Origin: Pleurodeles waltl
Lineage: Eukaryota; Chordata; Amphibia; Caudata; Salamandridae
DNA: 64,000 nt
Direction: 5' to 3'
Assembly (NCBI RefSeq): GCF_031143425.1
Contig: NC_090437.1
Span: forward strand, 1,174,936,863 to 1,175,000,862
Shown: positions 10,260 to 22,697 of the stretch, in pieces
How positions within the stretch are numbered: position 1 is the stretch's first letter
Layout: every line of letters starts with the position of its first letter
The notes under the pieces: model-generated
Database searches by the model: none
What the model saw: the letters and a program-made list of their open reading frames with translations, nothing else
What the model was told of the DNA's origin: nothing
Translations under genes and position numbers: made by a program

Positions 10260-12260
10260 CCCCCAAAAACCATCAATGGAGGAATAACACACACTGCGGC
10301 ACTATCGATGTGAAACACAGTTACGGTTCACATTTTAATGTGTCATATTTTGGCAAAAACAGTGTTGTATATTTCTGACATTGGTATACAAACTAGCCAC
10401 CATTTTGAGTGCTGGTGGCACACAAACAATTTAAAAATATACTGACGTTGCTGTCGGGACATTGGCTATCTGACAGCCATTGGCGGAAAATTACCGTGTA
10501 GTCTGGGTACCACTCCACAATGGACAATGCCATAACCATAGTTGGACGACTACGCATGAAAACTAATGGCTTTGTCTGTCTCCGTTTCGGATAGCGTACA
10601 GCGTGTACTTGTACGTAATATCTCGATAAAAAGCTCACTTGCCTCCTGACACTGCAGCCAACACCACCTCCTTGGCATTCGCTGTTGTTACGGACCTGTG
10701 GGAGCCAGTATGCCAGGCAGAGCAGGTGACAGGGCCCCTGCCTTTTCCACTGAGGAGTTGGAACTCCTCACCACGGAGGTCTTGTCCCTGTTTAGCCGGC
10801 ACTATGGGAACCGAGAAGAACAGATGCATGTTTGAATGGGGAATGTTTCTCTAATTAATATTTTTCTTCTTCATACACAGGATAGTTTGACCGGTTTTGT
10901 ACATGAGTGAAAGGTTGTGACTGGAGTGTAGTGCCGGCTCAGCCACGGTCCAAAATCTAGAGCTACCCACATTGGAAAAAGAGGGTCAGTTTTCAGTGGA
11001 AAAATGTGCTGCATACATGTTTTGTTTCGAGCTGTTTCCTTTTGCGGGCACAAGGTCTACTCACACAAGTGAGGTACCATTTTTATTGGGAGACTTTAGG
11101 GAACGCCAGGAGAAAGGAAGCTTATGGCTCCCTGCAGTTTCCAGAACTTTCCACCACAGAAATGCGAGACAAATTATTTTTTCTTAGTCAAAGTTTGAAA
11201 TTTGCATGGGATTCTGTTGCGTGAGGTACCATTTTTATTGGAAGACTTCAGGGAATGCCAGGTGGAAGGACGTTCTTGGCTCTCTGCAGTTTTCCTCCAA
11301 ATCATACACTAGTACAGGTATCCACAAATTCAGGGATGTAAAAATAACCACTGCTCCTAAAATCTAAATCTTGTGCCCATTTCAGAAAAATACATACGTT
11401 TCCTTGATACTCATTTTTCACTCTGCCTATTTCCCTATAAGAATTAGTGTAAGCATGATGCTCAATGAAAAGCCATTGTATGGTGCAGCTCAGTGGTTGG
11501 CTCTGGGTACCCTGGGTTCCTACAAACTCTCTATATTCCAGAAACCAGAAGTGTCTAGCAGACGTAATGCTATATATTGCTTTTGTAATCGGCCATCGTA
11601 ACAAAAAGTTGCAGATGAAAATTTTGCCACAAATGCCTGTTTTCCTAATAATTTTCAATATTTCTTTATTTCAACAGTTATTTTCCATGGGAAAACCTTG
11701 AGGGATCTACACATATGACCTTTTGCTGAATTCATACTTTTGCCTACTTTTCAGAACTTTATAGCTTTTCAGGACCACCAAGGGGTTTCGCACTGGTTTC
11801 TGCCACAAACTGAAATTAGGTTGAGAGCACAAAAAGTAGGAAAAATAGGCTACCTCTTAGATAAATGCTAAAACTGTGGCAACACAGTTTTTTTTTATTC
11901 AGCTCTGCATGTTCCTGAAAGCTGGTGACTTTAGTACAGCAAACAGTTTGTGGATGCCATTTTTAGGGGAAAAAACCCACACTTTTATCTGGAGAACTTT
12001 TTCCCTATTTTTCTCAAAAAAACTTTGCTATACTTTGCTTTTTTTCTCAGTCACCTCCAGGGGAATCCACAGACCCTCCACCCCTTTCGAATGCCCAGAA
12101 TGTTGGAAAAAAAGGACACAAATTTGGTGTGGATAGCTTATGTGGATAAAACGTTATGGAGGCGAACTAGCCCAAATGGCCCAAAAAGGGCTCAGCATTT
12201 AGTGGGGGGACTAGCAGCGAAAAGGTTATTTAGAGTAGGACCCAAAGAAATTATGCCATG
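10260..12260. mobile_element. DNA-transposon-like fossil (unclassified, possibly Harbinger)
   Basis: A dispersed-repeat-like region. A block with GTGAGGTACCATTTTTATTGG and GACTT.AGGGAA.GCCAGG occurs twice in direct orientation (about 11069 and 11221), as in non-autonomous DNA transposons with internal duplications. The right part ends with AGTGGGGGGACTAGCAGCGA, which I recall as the end of a common salamander repeat. A Myb-like coding remnant at 10710-10835 hints at the Harbinger superfamily. Terminal repeats were not defined. Confidence 0.5.
10710..10835 (+). pseudogene. Myb/SANT-like N-terminal remnant (Harbinger-type)
   Basis: An ATG at 10710 opens a 41-codon frame starting MPGRAGDRAPAFSTEELELL and continuing with TEVLSLFSRHYGNREEQ before a stop at 10833-10835. 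The FSTEELELL...VL..... RYG-like pattern matches the start of the Myb-like DNA-binding proteins encoded by Harbinger transposons, often annotated as 'Myb-related, partner of profilin-like'. The tryptophan-bearing remainder of the domain is absent, so this is a broken fragment. In intact elements the protein helps the transposase reach the DNA ends and the nucleus. Confidence 0.5.
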
Positions 12261-13080
12261 AAAGATGCATACAGCAGCTAGAATCTAAAAACGAATCATA
12301 CAAGACCAATCGGTATCAGCCACAACTAGTGGGAACTACCCACCCATCAAATATCCAGGTCCAGAGGCCTCCACAATACGTTGAGGATATAAAAAACAAT
12401 TAAAATAAATAATTAAATAAATGAATGACATCACACTCTGCCATGCAGAAGTTAAGTAAATGTCCAAAGACTGACTAAAAGGATTGAAGTTTGCCTGATG
12501 TAGAAAATTCCATGTCCATAGAATCTCATGAGCCCTCATCATGGGACGAATAAATCCACCACAATCGGTGACCACACTTGACAATGTGGTTGTAAAATAC
12601 TGATTTGAACCACTTTATAAAACTGCTGAAGCACGTACACGATCTAAACAATTAGGGGTGTATAAACCATATTCCTTTCAGACAACTTGTCAGTAAACAA
12701 CTGAAACAAAGCTACATGTTAATTTGTGTCTATAAAGGGTCTAGTTAGGAAGGAAAGGAATTCATCCTCACTGGGAGCCTGAATAGCATGTATAAATCAA
12801 AGTTATGTCAACCCATAAAAAAAAGTAAAAGCTTCTTGTTAAGCATCTTTTAGCAAGCTGCTTAAGTGGGAAAACAAAAATAATAGACCACCAGAAGCAT
12901 GTATATTCACATTTCTGTCAGTTTGCAGATCTTATAAATATCTTACAACCAAATTCTTAAGCAGGGTACCAAAAACAAGCCTTATTAATGTGCCTACCTT
13001 GTGATGGAAAACAAAAAAGAGGTGTTGCATGACCTACGGTGTAAGTACAATCAGTGTGTCAAAGTGCACGTGCTCTAGAC
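12261..13080. other. No recognised feature
   Basis: AT-rich, with many stops in all frames. No repeat or motif recognised. Confidence 0.5.
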
Positions 13081-13460
13081 AGTTGCGGCTCGCTGGGCGG
13101 TGAAGGGGCGGTGTGGCGGGCAGTGGGGGGGGGGGGCAAAATAAACAAACATTACATTAAAAAAAAAAAATAACAACTCACCTGCCTCGCCGCTCCTCTT
13201 TCTTCGGTCACTGCAGGCAGAGGCTCCCAGCCTGCACCGCGGCCAATCCTATTCCTGCATGAAAGCAACGTTAGGATTGGCCGGAACATTAGGATTGGCT
13301 TGGCACTCCCAGGCAAACTGGAAGCCTGTGCCTGCTCTCTCCAACCCGGCAACACAGTGCCAGGTTGGGAAAAGCACAGTGCATATGTATGTTTGGCCAA
13401 GCACACATGCGCACTGAGGGGAGTGCACACACCTCCCTTTCATGGCTGTCATCCCCTCAT
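13081..13460. repeat. GC-rich insert, possible small DNA element
   Basis: A GC-rich patch in AT-rich surroundings. It begins GCGGCTCGCTGGGCGG, has a G run near 13124-13135 and an A run near 13158-13170, and contains a duplicated TTAGGATTGGC (13270 and 13289). Composition and layout suggest a short interspersed or hAT-type element. I could not define its ends. Confidence 0.3.
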
Positions 13461-13479
13461 GTCCCAGTCCCTTTAGAAA

Positions 13480-14040
13480 TAAAACCAGTCTCCTGAGGAT
13501 TATTCACTAGTTTACTGTGGAAGTTGAGGTTCACACTTCCCCACTGTTTCCTTTATTACTGCACTACCCAGGTCCCAAGGTTACTGGGTTGCCCCTTGTT
13601 TTACAATGATAAACTTCCTAAAAGTGGCATTTTCAAAATTGTGACTTTAAATTTTACTTTACCATTAAAGAGACTTTTATGTGACAATCGTTTAAGTCCA
13701 AACTTGACATCTCTATCTGTTCCAAGTCAAAAGTAAGAACTTATTAAATGTAATAAGGGAACCCAGTGTTATCCAAGGAGAGAGACAGGCATTGTAGTAG
13801 TGAACAACGAATTTAGGAGTTTTTCACTACAAGGGATTGTATTTAAAAAGGAGGACATGTGTTTTTAAGTTTAATAATGCACCCTACCCTGTGGGGTTTT
13901 AGGGCCTACCTTAGGGGTGATTTATAAGTATTAAAAAGGAAGGTTTGTTTTGCCAAGTCGAATCAACACTTTTAAAAATGTGCTAGAGGTTTTAATGGTA
14001 GGCACAGGAAACTACTGTCTTTAATTTGTAGGGAACTTAT
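13480..14040 (-). mobile_element. Degraded LTR fragment
   Basis: The stretch with AGGGCCTACCTTAGGGGTGA followed by TAAAAAGGAAGGTTTG (about 13900-13950) matches the equivalent part of the minus-strand LTR at 47.8-50.0 kb. It is therefore a piece of the same LTR group. Neither terminus is present. Confidence 0.55.
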
Positions 14041-16231
14041 TTCAGCATATCCTGATATTCCAGCCGCTTGTACACCAGTATGACACTCTTCGCCTTACAG
14101 ATTCTCAAAAAAGAGGGGACTGCCTATTGCTCCCTACTTCAGGCAAAGCTAATAATACCAACACTGATATTCTTCCAAGCTGTCCGGTTTATTCAGCATC
14201 AAGGGACCCCAGTTTAAATTATAGTTCAAATAACTCCCAGATAAGGCAATGAATCAACTCTGTTCAGATGCCTCCCAGCAACTCTGATATCTTCGACTTT
14301 CATACTCTTTGGGCCAACATACTTAGGTTTTCTGATTTTGCCACATTTTTTCTCAAACAAAGCTTCTCCAGCAATGAAGATTACTCATCGGCGTGTTTGC
14401 AGAGAAGGCAACAAACTCCTTCTCAAGATCAATATATATACAAACTGAAGAGAAAAGCAGCAAGCACACATGGCTGCCTTCTTCTATTAATGGATCTAAA
14501 TGGTGTAGCACAGAGGTACTTAACCTTTTGTCTTCTTTGGGCATCCACTAAATCATTTCTAGAAGCCCGGAAGCTATGATTTGAACCTGGAAACATTACA
14601 CAAAAACATCAACAAATACGCAAATTATGAAATATTTTATTTAATTCACAAACAAAAAATAAACAAAAATATAAATTTTAAAAAGCAGATTGTAGATTTT
14701 CAAAATGTGTTTTTATTTCTAGAAGCCAGAGCAATATGTTAGACTCTGGGATATCATTACCGTTTTTGTTCCTAGTGCATGCTCTGTTTTTGTCAGTGCA
14801 TACCAGTGCTTCAATTGAGGTCACCAGTCATCCACACTAGAATTTGTTTGCGGTACATGAACCTCACCCATAATTCAAGCTAAGGATACCGAGTTAGTTT
14901 TTAGCCTCCAGTTTCAAATGCCTTCATATTTACAAAGCGTTTTACAAAGTTCAGTTTTACATTTTGGATTTCCATGTATATGTATTTTATTAATCTGCTA
15001 ATATATTTAATTTTGTAAAGACACATCACTGACAGCTGATCTAGTGCATTTTCTCTCGTTCCCAAAACTAACTGAGGACCATAGAGGTAAATGTAATATT
15101 TGAAGCATAATTACTAACTCTGTTTCCACATGGCATCCACAACTGCATGAAATAGTTCAAACAAGCCAAATGTGTCGTTTAAAAAAATAAATTTAAAAAA
15201 ACACCGTGAAAATGAGGAATGTTAACTGAAATGCATTCAATATCAATTAACATTTATCGAATGCATTTAATGTAGGCACTCAGAGACCCACGCCGCCTAG
15301 TCAGCTTCTCATAGCTTCTCCCTTAACATATTCTAAAACAAGCTTTTCAGATGAAAGAAGACACCTGAGTTACCGTCCAGCAGTGATAATTCAACAAAAG
15401 GAAAGCCAATCTCTGAAAAAGTTTCCAACTGCAAGTCGTGTTGAACAATGATGGCAACGCCACGTGCGAACAAAAACCAGTTAACCAAGCGAATGAGACA
15501 AGGAATGAGACTTGGAACAGTTCACAAGTCACCCCAAGAGGCATGGACTGTAAACTGGGCAGAAAGAAAGTGTGCACGTCTTTGAGGGCGTGTTTTCATT
15601 CAAGGGATGCTTGGTACCCAGACAAGGACAAAAGGCTTCAGTGAGGAGCTGAGTTACAAGGCAGGCACAGGATGGAGAGTCGAGCAGCCCCAGCTTTGTG
15701 AAGACTATGCTGTATCGATGCAAATAAAGACAGAGTGAGGGAATTCCATCATTCAATCATGCCTGGCAACGGAGAATATTCAATTTCCATTGTGCAGAAC
15801 CCTCTTCAGAGATACACAATGAGAACAATAAAAAAAACTGTCCGTTTGCAGGGAAAAACACTAGAAGAAAACTGTGCTCACTTTCTAGAAGACGTTTTTT
15901 TCCCAAGATAAGTGACTGTGGATACCTAGGACAAATACAATATGCCAGTTGGTGTGGATACAAATAGCACTGGCAAAGCCAGTAAGTGTGGCTTCCATGA
16001 ACCAGAATATGTAAACAGAGGAATGTACACATGCCATGTACATTCATTACAAGCACAAATACAGTTTATAACAACAATGCCTTATTTTTTTGCTTTGACG
16101 ACGGAGGGAAAAAAGTAGCAAATATGATTGCTTTGTGCATTGAATATAAGATATAGATTATACAAGATAAATGAATGGGACAAATGTTGTGGTGATTGAG
16201 TGTGCCTCTCAGATGTAAAATAGTCACTTAT
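14041..16231. other. No recognised gene; AT-rich intergenic or intronic DNA
   Basis: Mostly AT-rich. A short block near 14510-14570 (GAGGTACTTAACCTTTTG) resembles the edge of a dispersed DNA repeat. Open frames near 14268-14579 and 15347-16056 have no recognisable domain and no convincing splice context. Confidence 0.45.
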
Positions 16232-18890
16232 TGTTAGACATGGGGTTTCTGGTTGGCTAGGGTATGCACCTAAGCCAGGCAGAACCCACCCACTCTACTC
16301 AGGGCAAGGGAGTTACACGTCCAAGATAACCCCTGCTTAACCCCTTGGTAGCTTGGCACTAGCAGTCAGGCCTAACCCGAAGGCAATGTGTAAAGCGTTT
16401 GCACAACACACACAATACACGAGACGCAATATGTACCTCACAAAGTAAACACAACACTGAGCTATGTAAAAATAAACTGTATTGCACAAAACATAATTAG
16501 ACCAAACATTACATGTCAGAAATACCCTGCTACCTTAGCAGTTGTCAGAACATTACACAGGTTACTAATACCCTGCAAGATTAAGCAGTAGTCACATTAG
16601 AACAAGTAAGTACTCAGGATTCTGCAACATAAGCAGTAGTCACGAATCACATTGCTACACAAACGCACTTGTCATCGAAATATCAGAAATGCCCATATCA
16701 GGAACATTATAAAACATATGGCAAGTCATGAAGATATATTAGCATGTCATGCCCATAAAAGGAATATCCACACATATACATAGCACATCATGAAATAAGC
16801 AGGTTAACATACCACCCCCAATGTCCGTATTAGGATCATAGGAACGAATAGGTAAAAAAAAAAAAAGTACCTGTATTATGATGTAAGGACACTCCTAATG
16901 CCAAGAGGATCGTTTTGGGGGGCCTCGGCACTCCAATGTGCAAAACGGCAGTCACATGTTGAACCTGGGAGGAGGGAGGTGGCACGCACCCCCTCCGGTT
17001 TTTACAACAGGCACCTCCTGGGGCCTGTGACCTCTGGGGGGCCTTCCTCGACTCTCGCGGGGGCACACAAGGGAGACCTGCGGCGTGGGGGCACCCGACG
17101 AGGCTTACACCCTGCCCGCAGTCTCAGCAGATCACTCGGGGCTTTGTTGGGGCAGGGGGAGCCTCCGATGAGGCTTCCTTCCCCCCCTGCCCGTCAACAA
17201 AAACCCAAGGGGCTCCCGTGGGGCAGGGAGCATCTGATGAGGCTTCCTTCCCCGCCCTGCTTCTTCAGCTTTAGAAAGGCACTCCCGGGCCGCATCGGTG
17301 AGCAGGCACCAAGGTAGGTGCCTGCTTGTGCCCCGTGGGTGCTCCTCAGAGCATGCTTCACACCCGGGGGCACGGTAGGAGCGCACTATCTCCTTCCCTC
17401 ACTTTGGTGGTGCCCTGGGCGCATAGGCCAGAGCACAATTCTCACAGTTAAGCTGCCCGGGTCGCGGTGGTGATCTCCAGATGTCGGTCCAGTGCTTCTG
17501 AGTGCAAAACAACAGGAAGGAAGCGCTTCCCAGCGTACAACGCCCAGGAAGATGCAGTGATTTCGGGGATTTAAAAATGTGCTTCCCCAAGCACAAGCCA
17601 CCCCAAGGGGACAAAGCAGCTAGATCACAGGGAGGTAGAGCCCAGCAGCAGGCCAGCAGAAAGGGTTGCAGGCAGTTGGCAGTTCCTCCAAGTGACCAAA
17701 CAGGTCACTAGTCAGCACAGCAGCAGCAGTCCAGGGCGGTTCCGGGTAAGTCCCTCCAGCCTTCTGTATTCAGTTCCAAAATGTCACTAAATTGTGGGGA
17801 AAAATACCCAGTACTTATACTCAGTTTACAGTGTGTTTCACAAAGAGAGGGGAGAGGAGGTTCTAACCAGTTCCAACTGGTTCTGGGAGTGCCCCCTCTG
17901 TCCTCCAGCACAGGTTCCAAACATCAGTTGGGGTAAACGACTCTTTTGTGTGAGGCCAGGGCACAGCCTTTACAAATGCAGGTGTGCCCCGCCTCTCCCT
18001 TCTCTCAGCCTAGGAAGCCTATTCAGTATGTAGATGCACCTCTGTGACACCTCCACCCTCCCTGTGTACAGGCTGTCTGAAAAGTATGCACAAACCCCAA
18101 CTGTCACTCTGCCCAGACGTGGATTGGAGTCAAGCTGCAAAACACCAGAGTTAAAAACACAGAGAAATGCTCACTTTCTAGAAGAGGCATTTCTTCAATA
18201 ATAATAAAAAAATCCACCTACACCAGTAAGCAGCATTTCTCACTACCAATACAACCATACCAAACATGCCTATGCTACCCCCCATAAATCAGACAATACC
18301 CCTTACACATAAGGCAGGGCATTTCCAATGTAATCCTATGAGAAAGCAGCACTCACAGCAGTGAGAAAACAAATAGGCTGTTGGTCACTAGTAGGACAAG
18401 CCACGCTTCTAGGCACATGTCCTGCCTTCTACATACATGGCTCCCTGCTCATGGGGCTAGCAAGGGCCTACCTTAGGGATGACTTACATGTAGTAAAAGG
18501 GGAGTTCTGGGCCTGGCAAGTAAATTTAGATGCCAGATGCCTGTGGCAGAAAACTGTGCACTCAGGCCCTGCGCTAGCAGGCCTGAGACAAGTTTGACGG
18601 GCTACTTCTGTAGGTGGCGCAAGCAGCCCTGTAGTCCCACTAGTAGCATTTAATTTACAGGCCCCAGGTATAGGGATACCACTGTACAAGGGACTTACAG
18701 GTAAATTAAATGTGCCAATCCGGTATAAGCCAATCATACCAAGTTTACAAGGGAGAGCGCATGCACTTCAGCACAGATTAGCAATGATAAAGTGCCCAGA
18801 GTCATAACGTCAGACAAAAAGTGCCAGCAAAATAAGGAGGAAAAGGCAAAATGTTTGGGGAATGACCCTGTAAAAGGGCAAGGTCCAACA
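16232..18890 (-). mobile_element. Solo LTR of the same superfamily as the 18.9-27.3 kb element
   Basis: The left end starts TGTTAGACATGGGG and the right end finishes AGGTCCAACA. On the minus strand this gives a TG...CA LTR starting TGTTGGACCT. The flanking 5 bp are CTTAT on the left and CATAT on the right, one mismatch, so a decayed target duplication is plausible. No internal coding adjoins it. It probably arose by recombination between two LTRs. It differs from the neighbouring LTR mainly in lacking the 80-bp CpG-rich array. Confidence 0.75.
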
Positions 18891-19968
18891 CATATACATT
18901 CCAATGGAAGTGTTTCCTAGATATGCATACAATGTGTGAATAGTATATGTTGGACCTGGCTTTTTGACAGGGACATCCCCAAACTTTTTGCCTCCTTCCT
19001 CCTATTTTTCCTGACCTGTTGTTGTTGGCTTTTGACCTCTGGGCACTTTTACCACTGCTAACCAGTGCTAAAGTGCATATGCTCTCTGGGTAAATTGTAC
19101 TACTGATTGGTTTATCCATGATTGACTATTTAATTTACTTATAAGTCCCTGGTAGAGTGCACTACATGTGCCTAGGGCAGGTAGATTAAATGCTACTAGT
19201 GGGCCTGCAGCACTGGTTGTGCCACCCACCTCAGTAGCCCCTTAACCCTGTCTCAGGCCTGCCATTGCAAGGCCTGTGTGTGAAGTTTCACTGCCACTTC
19301 GACTTGGCATTTAAAAGTACTTGCCAAGCCTAGAACTCCCCTTTTACTACATATAAGTCATCCCTAATGTGTGCCCTAGGTAGCCCCTAGAGCAGGGTGC
19401 TGTGTAGGTAAAAGGCAGGACATGTACCTGTGTAGTTATATGTCCTGGTAGTGTAAAACTCCTAAATTCGTTTTTACACTACTGTGAGGCCTGCTCCTTT
19501 CATAGGCTAACATTGGGGCTGCCCTCATACACTGTTGAAGTGGCAGCTGCTAATCTGAAAGGAGCAGGAAGGTCATATTTAGTATGGCCAGAATGGTAAT
19601 ACAAAATCCTGCTGACTGGTGAAGTCGGATTTAATATTACTATTCTAGAAATGGCAGTTTTAGAAAGTGAGCATTTCTTTGCACTAAAATCTTGTTGTGC
19701 CCTTCAATCCACGTCTGGCTAGGTTTAGTTGACAGCTCCTTGTGCATTCACTCAGACACACCCCAAACACAGGGTACTTAGCCTCACTTGCATACATCTG
19801 CATTTTGAATGGGTCTTCCTGGGCTGGGAGGGTGGAGGGCCTGCCCTCACACAAAGGACTGCCACACCCCCTACTGGGACTCTGGCAGACAGGATTGAAC
19901 TGAAAGGGGGCTTGGTGCATTTCTTAGAGACTCTTTGAAGTCACCCCCACTTCAAAGGCACAACTTAG

Positions 19969-19975
19969 TATAAAA
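19969..19975 (+). promoter_or_regulatory. TATA box of the 5' LTR
   Basis: TATAAAA in the context TTAGTATAAAACAGGG. It lies 1021 bp into the LTR, exactly as in the 3' LTR. Transcription would be expected to start near 20000. Confidence 0.7.
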
Positions 19976-20340
19976 CAGGGCCTCTGCCCTACCTCATGAG
20001 ACACTTGCTGGAGAAGAAACCTGAACCAGAAACTACATCCTGCCAAGAAGAACTGCCTGGCTGCTCAAAGGACTCACCTGTCTGCTTTTCTACAAAGGAC
20101 TGCTGCCTTGCTGTTGGCCTGCTGCCTTGCTGAACTCTTGTCTGGCTGTAAAAGTGCTCTCCAAGGGCTTGGATAGAGCTTGCCTCCTGTTCCCTGAAGT
20201 CTCAGGACCAAAAAGACTTCTCTCTTCCTCTTGGATGCTCCGTGCGCCGAACTTTTCGACGCACAGCTTGTTCCGCGGCAAGAAAAACGCCGCACACCGA
20301 CGCTGATCAACGCGACGTCTTCGGGACGACCGAAACTTTG

Positions 20341-20660
20341 ACGCACGGCCTCGCAAGGACAACGCCGCCCGACTTCCCGGGAGAAATCGACGCAACGCCT
20401 GCCGTGAGATAAAAAGTTTGACGCACGGCCTCGCAAGGACAATGCCGCCCGACTCCGCAGGAGAAATCGACGCGACGCCTGCCGTGAGATCGAAACTTTG
20501 ACGCACGGCCTCGCAAGGACAACATCGCCCGACTTTCCAGGAGAAATCGACGCGACGCCTGCTGTGAGATCAAAACTTTGACGCACGGCCTCGCAAGGAC
20601 AACGCCGCCCGACTCCGCCGAAGAAATCGACGCGACGCCTGCTGTGAGATCGAAACTTCG
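20341..20660. repeat. 80-bp CpG-rich array, four units (5' LTR)
   Basis: Units start at 20341, 20421, 20501 and 20581, with a degenerate fifth from about 20661. Each contains ACGCACGGCCTCGCAAGGAC, GCCGCCCGACT, GAGAAATCGACGC and CGCCTGC.GTGAGAT. The array lies downstream of the TATA box, so it would be transcribed as leader RNA. Confidence 0.95.
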
Positions 20661-21286
20661 ACGCACAGCCCTGCAGAACGACGCGCAGCCGGAAAACAAG
20701 CAGGAAAATCCACGCACAGACCCGGGACATCTGGTAATCCCCGCGACCCACAGAAAGAGACTGTCCGCGCGCCGGAAAACGACGCTCGACTTCCCCGCGT
20801 GGAAAATAACGACGCAAGTCCGTGTGTGCTGGGGAGAAATCGACGCACACACCCTTTTTCCACGCATCTCTTCCTTTGTGGCCCTCTGAGGAGATTTTCC
20901 ACCAGAAACCAGGTACTTTGTGTTTGAAAGAGACTCTGTTTACTTTCTAAAGACTTAAGACGCTTTATATCACTTTCCAGTGATATCTTTACAAATTCAT
21001 ATTGCAACTTTGATAGTTTTGACCTGAAGATACCCAGATAAATATTATATATTTTTCTAAACACTGTGTGGTGTATTTTTGTGGTGTTATGCTATGGTGT
21101 TGTATGATTTATTGCACAAATGCTTTACACATTGCCTTCTACGTTAAGCCTGACTGCTCGTGCCAAGCTACCGGAGGGTGAGCACAGGCTGATTTTGGAT
21201 TGTGTGTGACTTATCCTGACTAGAGTGAGGGTTCTTGCTTGGACAGAGGGCAACCTGACTGCCAACCAAAAACCCCATTTCTAACA

Positions 21287-21305
21287 TTGGTGATCAGCGG
21301 TGAGG
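21287..21305 (+). other. Candidate primer binding site
   Basis: TTGGTGATCAGCGGTGAGG directly follows the 5' LTR end. A TGG start just inside the LTR is expected of a site complementary to a tRNA 3' end. The tRNA was not identified. Confidence 0.55.
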
Positions 21306-21483
21306 ATAGGACTTGTGTTTGTGCAGTGACATACAGTAGCTAAGTATTTCACTACCTACCCACAGTTGAAGGTCAACTTGATTTTTCATCTTTTTTGGCT
21401 TTTGGTTCTCTGATGTCCTCCTGGATATACTATTGATATTTTGGACTTTGGATTTTGGTTTTTGCTGATAAGATCTTATCAGA

Positions 21484-22143
21484 ATGGGATTGCTTACCTA
21501 CTCATTCTTTGTTCGTACTGACCACCTCACTAAGGCTGACCTAAGGGAGCTTTGCAGAAAATGGGGCCTTCCTGTAGCAAGGAGATCTACTAAGGCGGAG
21601 ATGCTCCATCACTACATAGTCTGGGGGGAGGAAAGATGGGCAGAGAGAGAGGCAGCAAGAAACCAAATGACTAAGTACCCCTCAGATGAGGAGGAGGACT
21701 ACGCACATGAGGAGGAAGACTTCTCACATGAGGAGGAAGACTACTCAGAGTTGGACAGTGACCCAGAAATAGATGAATGGCTCCGAGGTCAAAGGCGACA
21801 GGAGCAACAATTAGAGGAGTATCTTGCAGAGGTTGAGGCAAAAAGACTCTTAGCCCTGGAAGAAGAAAAGATTGCAGCTCAAGAGCTGAGCTGTAAAGAG
21901 CTGAAACTGGAGGCCGGAAGGGCTGAGTCCAGTTCAGATGGGGGCAGCAAAAATATTGCATCTAGTACTGCTGAAGGAGGGCACAAGCCCAGAGATGTGG
22001 TGCCCAACTTGAAGAAGGGAGTTGACACACCCCAGGCGGTTCAAGGGTATGAGGTAGTTCCCGTTATGCACAGGGTCCCTGAGAAGGATTGGGGAACTGG
22101 CACAGGGAGTCATATTCCTACTGGGGGAGGGACACTTTACTGA
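21484..22143 (+). CDS. Gag-like N-terminal protein with SAP-like and acidic regions
   Basis: A 219-residue frame about 200 bp inside the 5' LTR, where gag is expected. Residues ~15-48 (LTKADLRELCRKWGLPVARR and a following KAEML) have the helix-bend-helix look of a SAP domain, a nucleic-acid-binding fold. Residues ~61-92 are very acidic, with a repeated HEEED module in triplicate. Residues ~95-145 look helical and coiled-coil-prone (REQQLEEYLAEVEAKRLL-like). The tail is low complexity. The frame ends 55 bp after another gag-like frame begins, so gag continues in a shifted frame. Function is inferred: packaging element RNA into particles. No enzyme motif is present. Confidence 0.6.
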   Translation: MGLLTYSFFVRTDHLTKADLRELCRKWGLPVARRSTKAEMLHHYIVWGEERWAEREAARNQMTKYPSDEEEDYAHEEEDFSHEEEDYSELDSDPEIDEWLRGQRRQEQQLEEYLAEVEAKRLLALEEEKIAAQELSCKELKLEAGRAESSSDGGSKNIASSTAEGGHKPRDVVPNLKKGVDTPQAVQGYEVVPVMHRVPEKDWGTGTGSHIPTGGGTLY

Positions 22144-22697
22144 CTCTAGCAGAGAGTGACAGAGAAAAGGGTTCCCCCCTGGTGGACGTCCTGGATATAG
22201 AGTGTAGAGACATCCCAGAAGAGTATGGGTTGAGGGTCAGGGACAGACAGATACTGTCTCACCAGTCTCAGGAGGGTGAAGTAGAGTGCTTTTCCAAGGT
22301 TGAGTTACTGGGTGGTTGGGTGAAGGGTACTGTGGTTAATACATGTGAAGGGCAGAGTGATGTAATTGCTGGAGAGCATATGTCTGGTCCTTATTTTCCA
22401 GAGCTACGCAAACACCAGGTGGAGTGTGAGTTCTCTGACCCCAGGGAACTTACAATGAAGGCAGACTTCTGGGTGAGTACCAGAGAGTCTGAAGAGGCAT
22501 TTGGGGGTGCTCCTGAAGGGAGTGGTCTAGGTGGTTCCCAACTGAGTGTGGTGGGAAAGGATTTTAGTGTCCCAGGTAGGTCCCAGGTCCTAGAGGGTTC
22601 CATGAGGGAACACCAGGAGGGAAGCCTAGCCTGTACCGTAGGGCCCCCTTTTGAGGGAAGCCCCGCAGTGTCAGAAGAACTTGGGGGGTGGGGGTGA
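22089..22697 (+). pseudogene. Gag capsid-like remnant
   Basis: The middle of this 202-residue frame resembles the capsid part of the gypsy element at 53.3-53.6 kb. Shared blocks are GGWVKGT.V (there GWVKGSKV-like), a VIAGEH / FPELR block and SDPRELTMKADFWVSTRE. It is frame-shifted relative to the upstream and downstream frames, with overlaps of 55 and 10 bp. It is therefore probably a broken continuation of one gag. Programmed frameshifting cannot be excluded but no slippery site was seen. Confidence 0.6.

Larger units (their letters stand above)
18948..21286 (+). repeat. 5' LTR
   Basis: A 2339-bp LTR with TG...CA ends. A TATA box sits about 1.02 kb from the start, so U3 is about 1.05 kb and R plus U5 about 1.29 kb. 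The downstream part holds four 80-bp CpG-rich repeats. This is unusually long for a gypsy-type LTR but in line with the other LTRs in this window. Confidence 0.95.

Noticed and set aside
20074..21064. Long minus-strand open frames over the 80-bp array (5' LTR)
   Set aside because: All three minus frames are open because the GC-rich unit lacks stop triplets, and 80 is not a multiple of three. The frames are shadows of the repeat.
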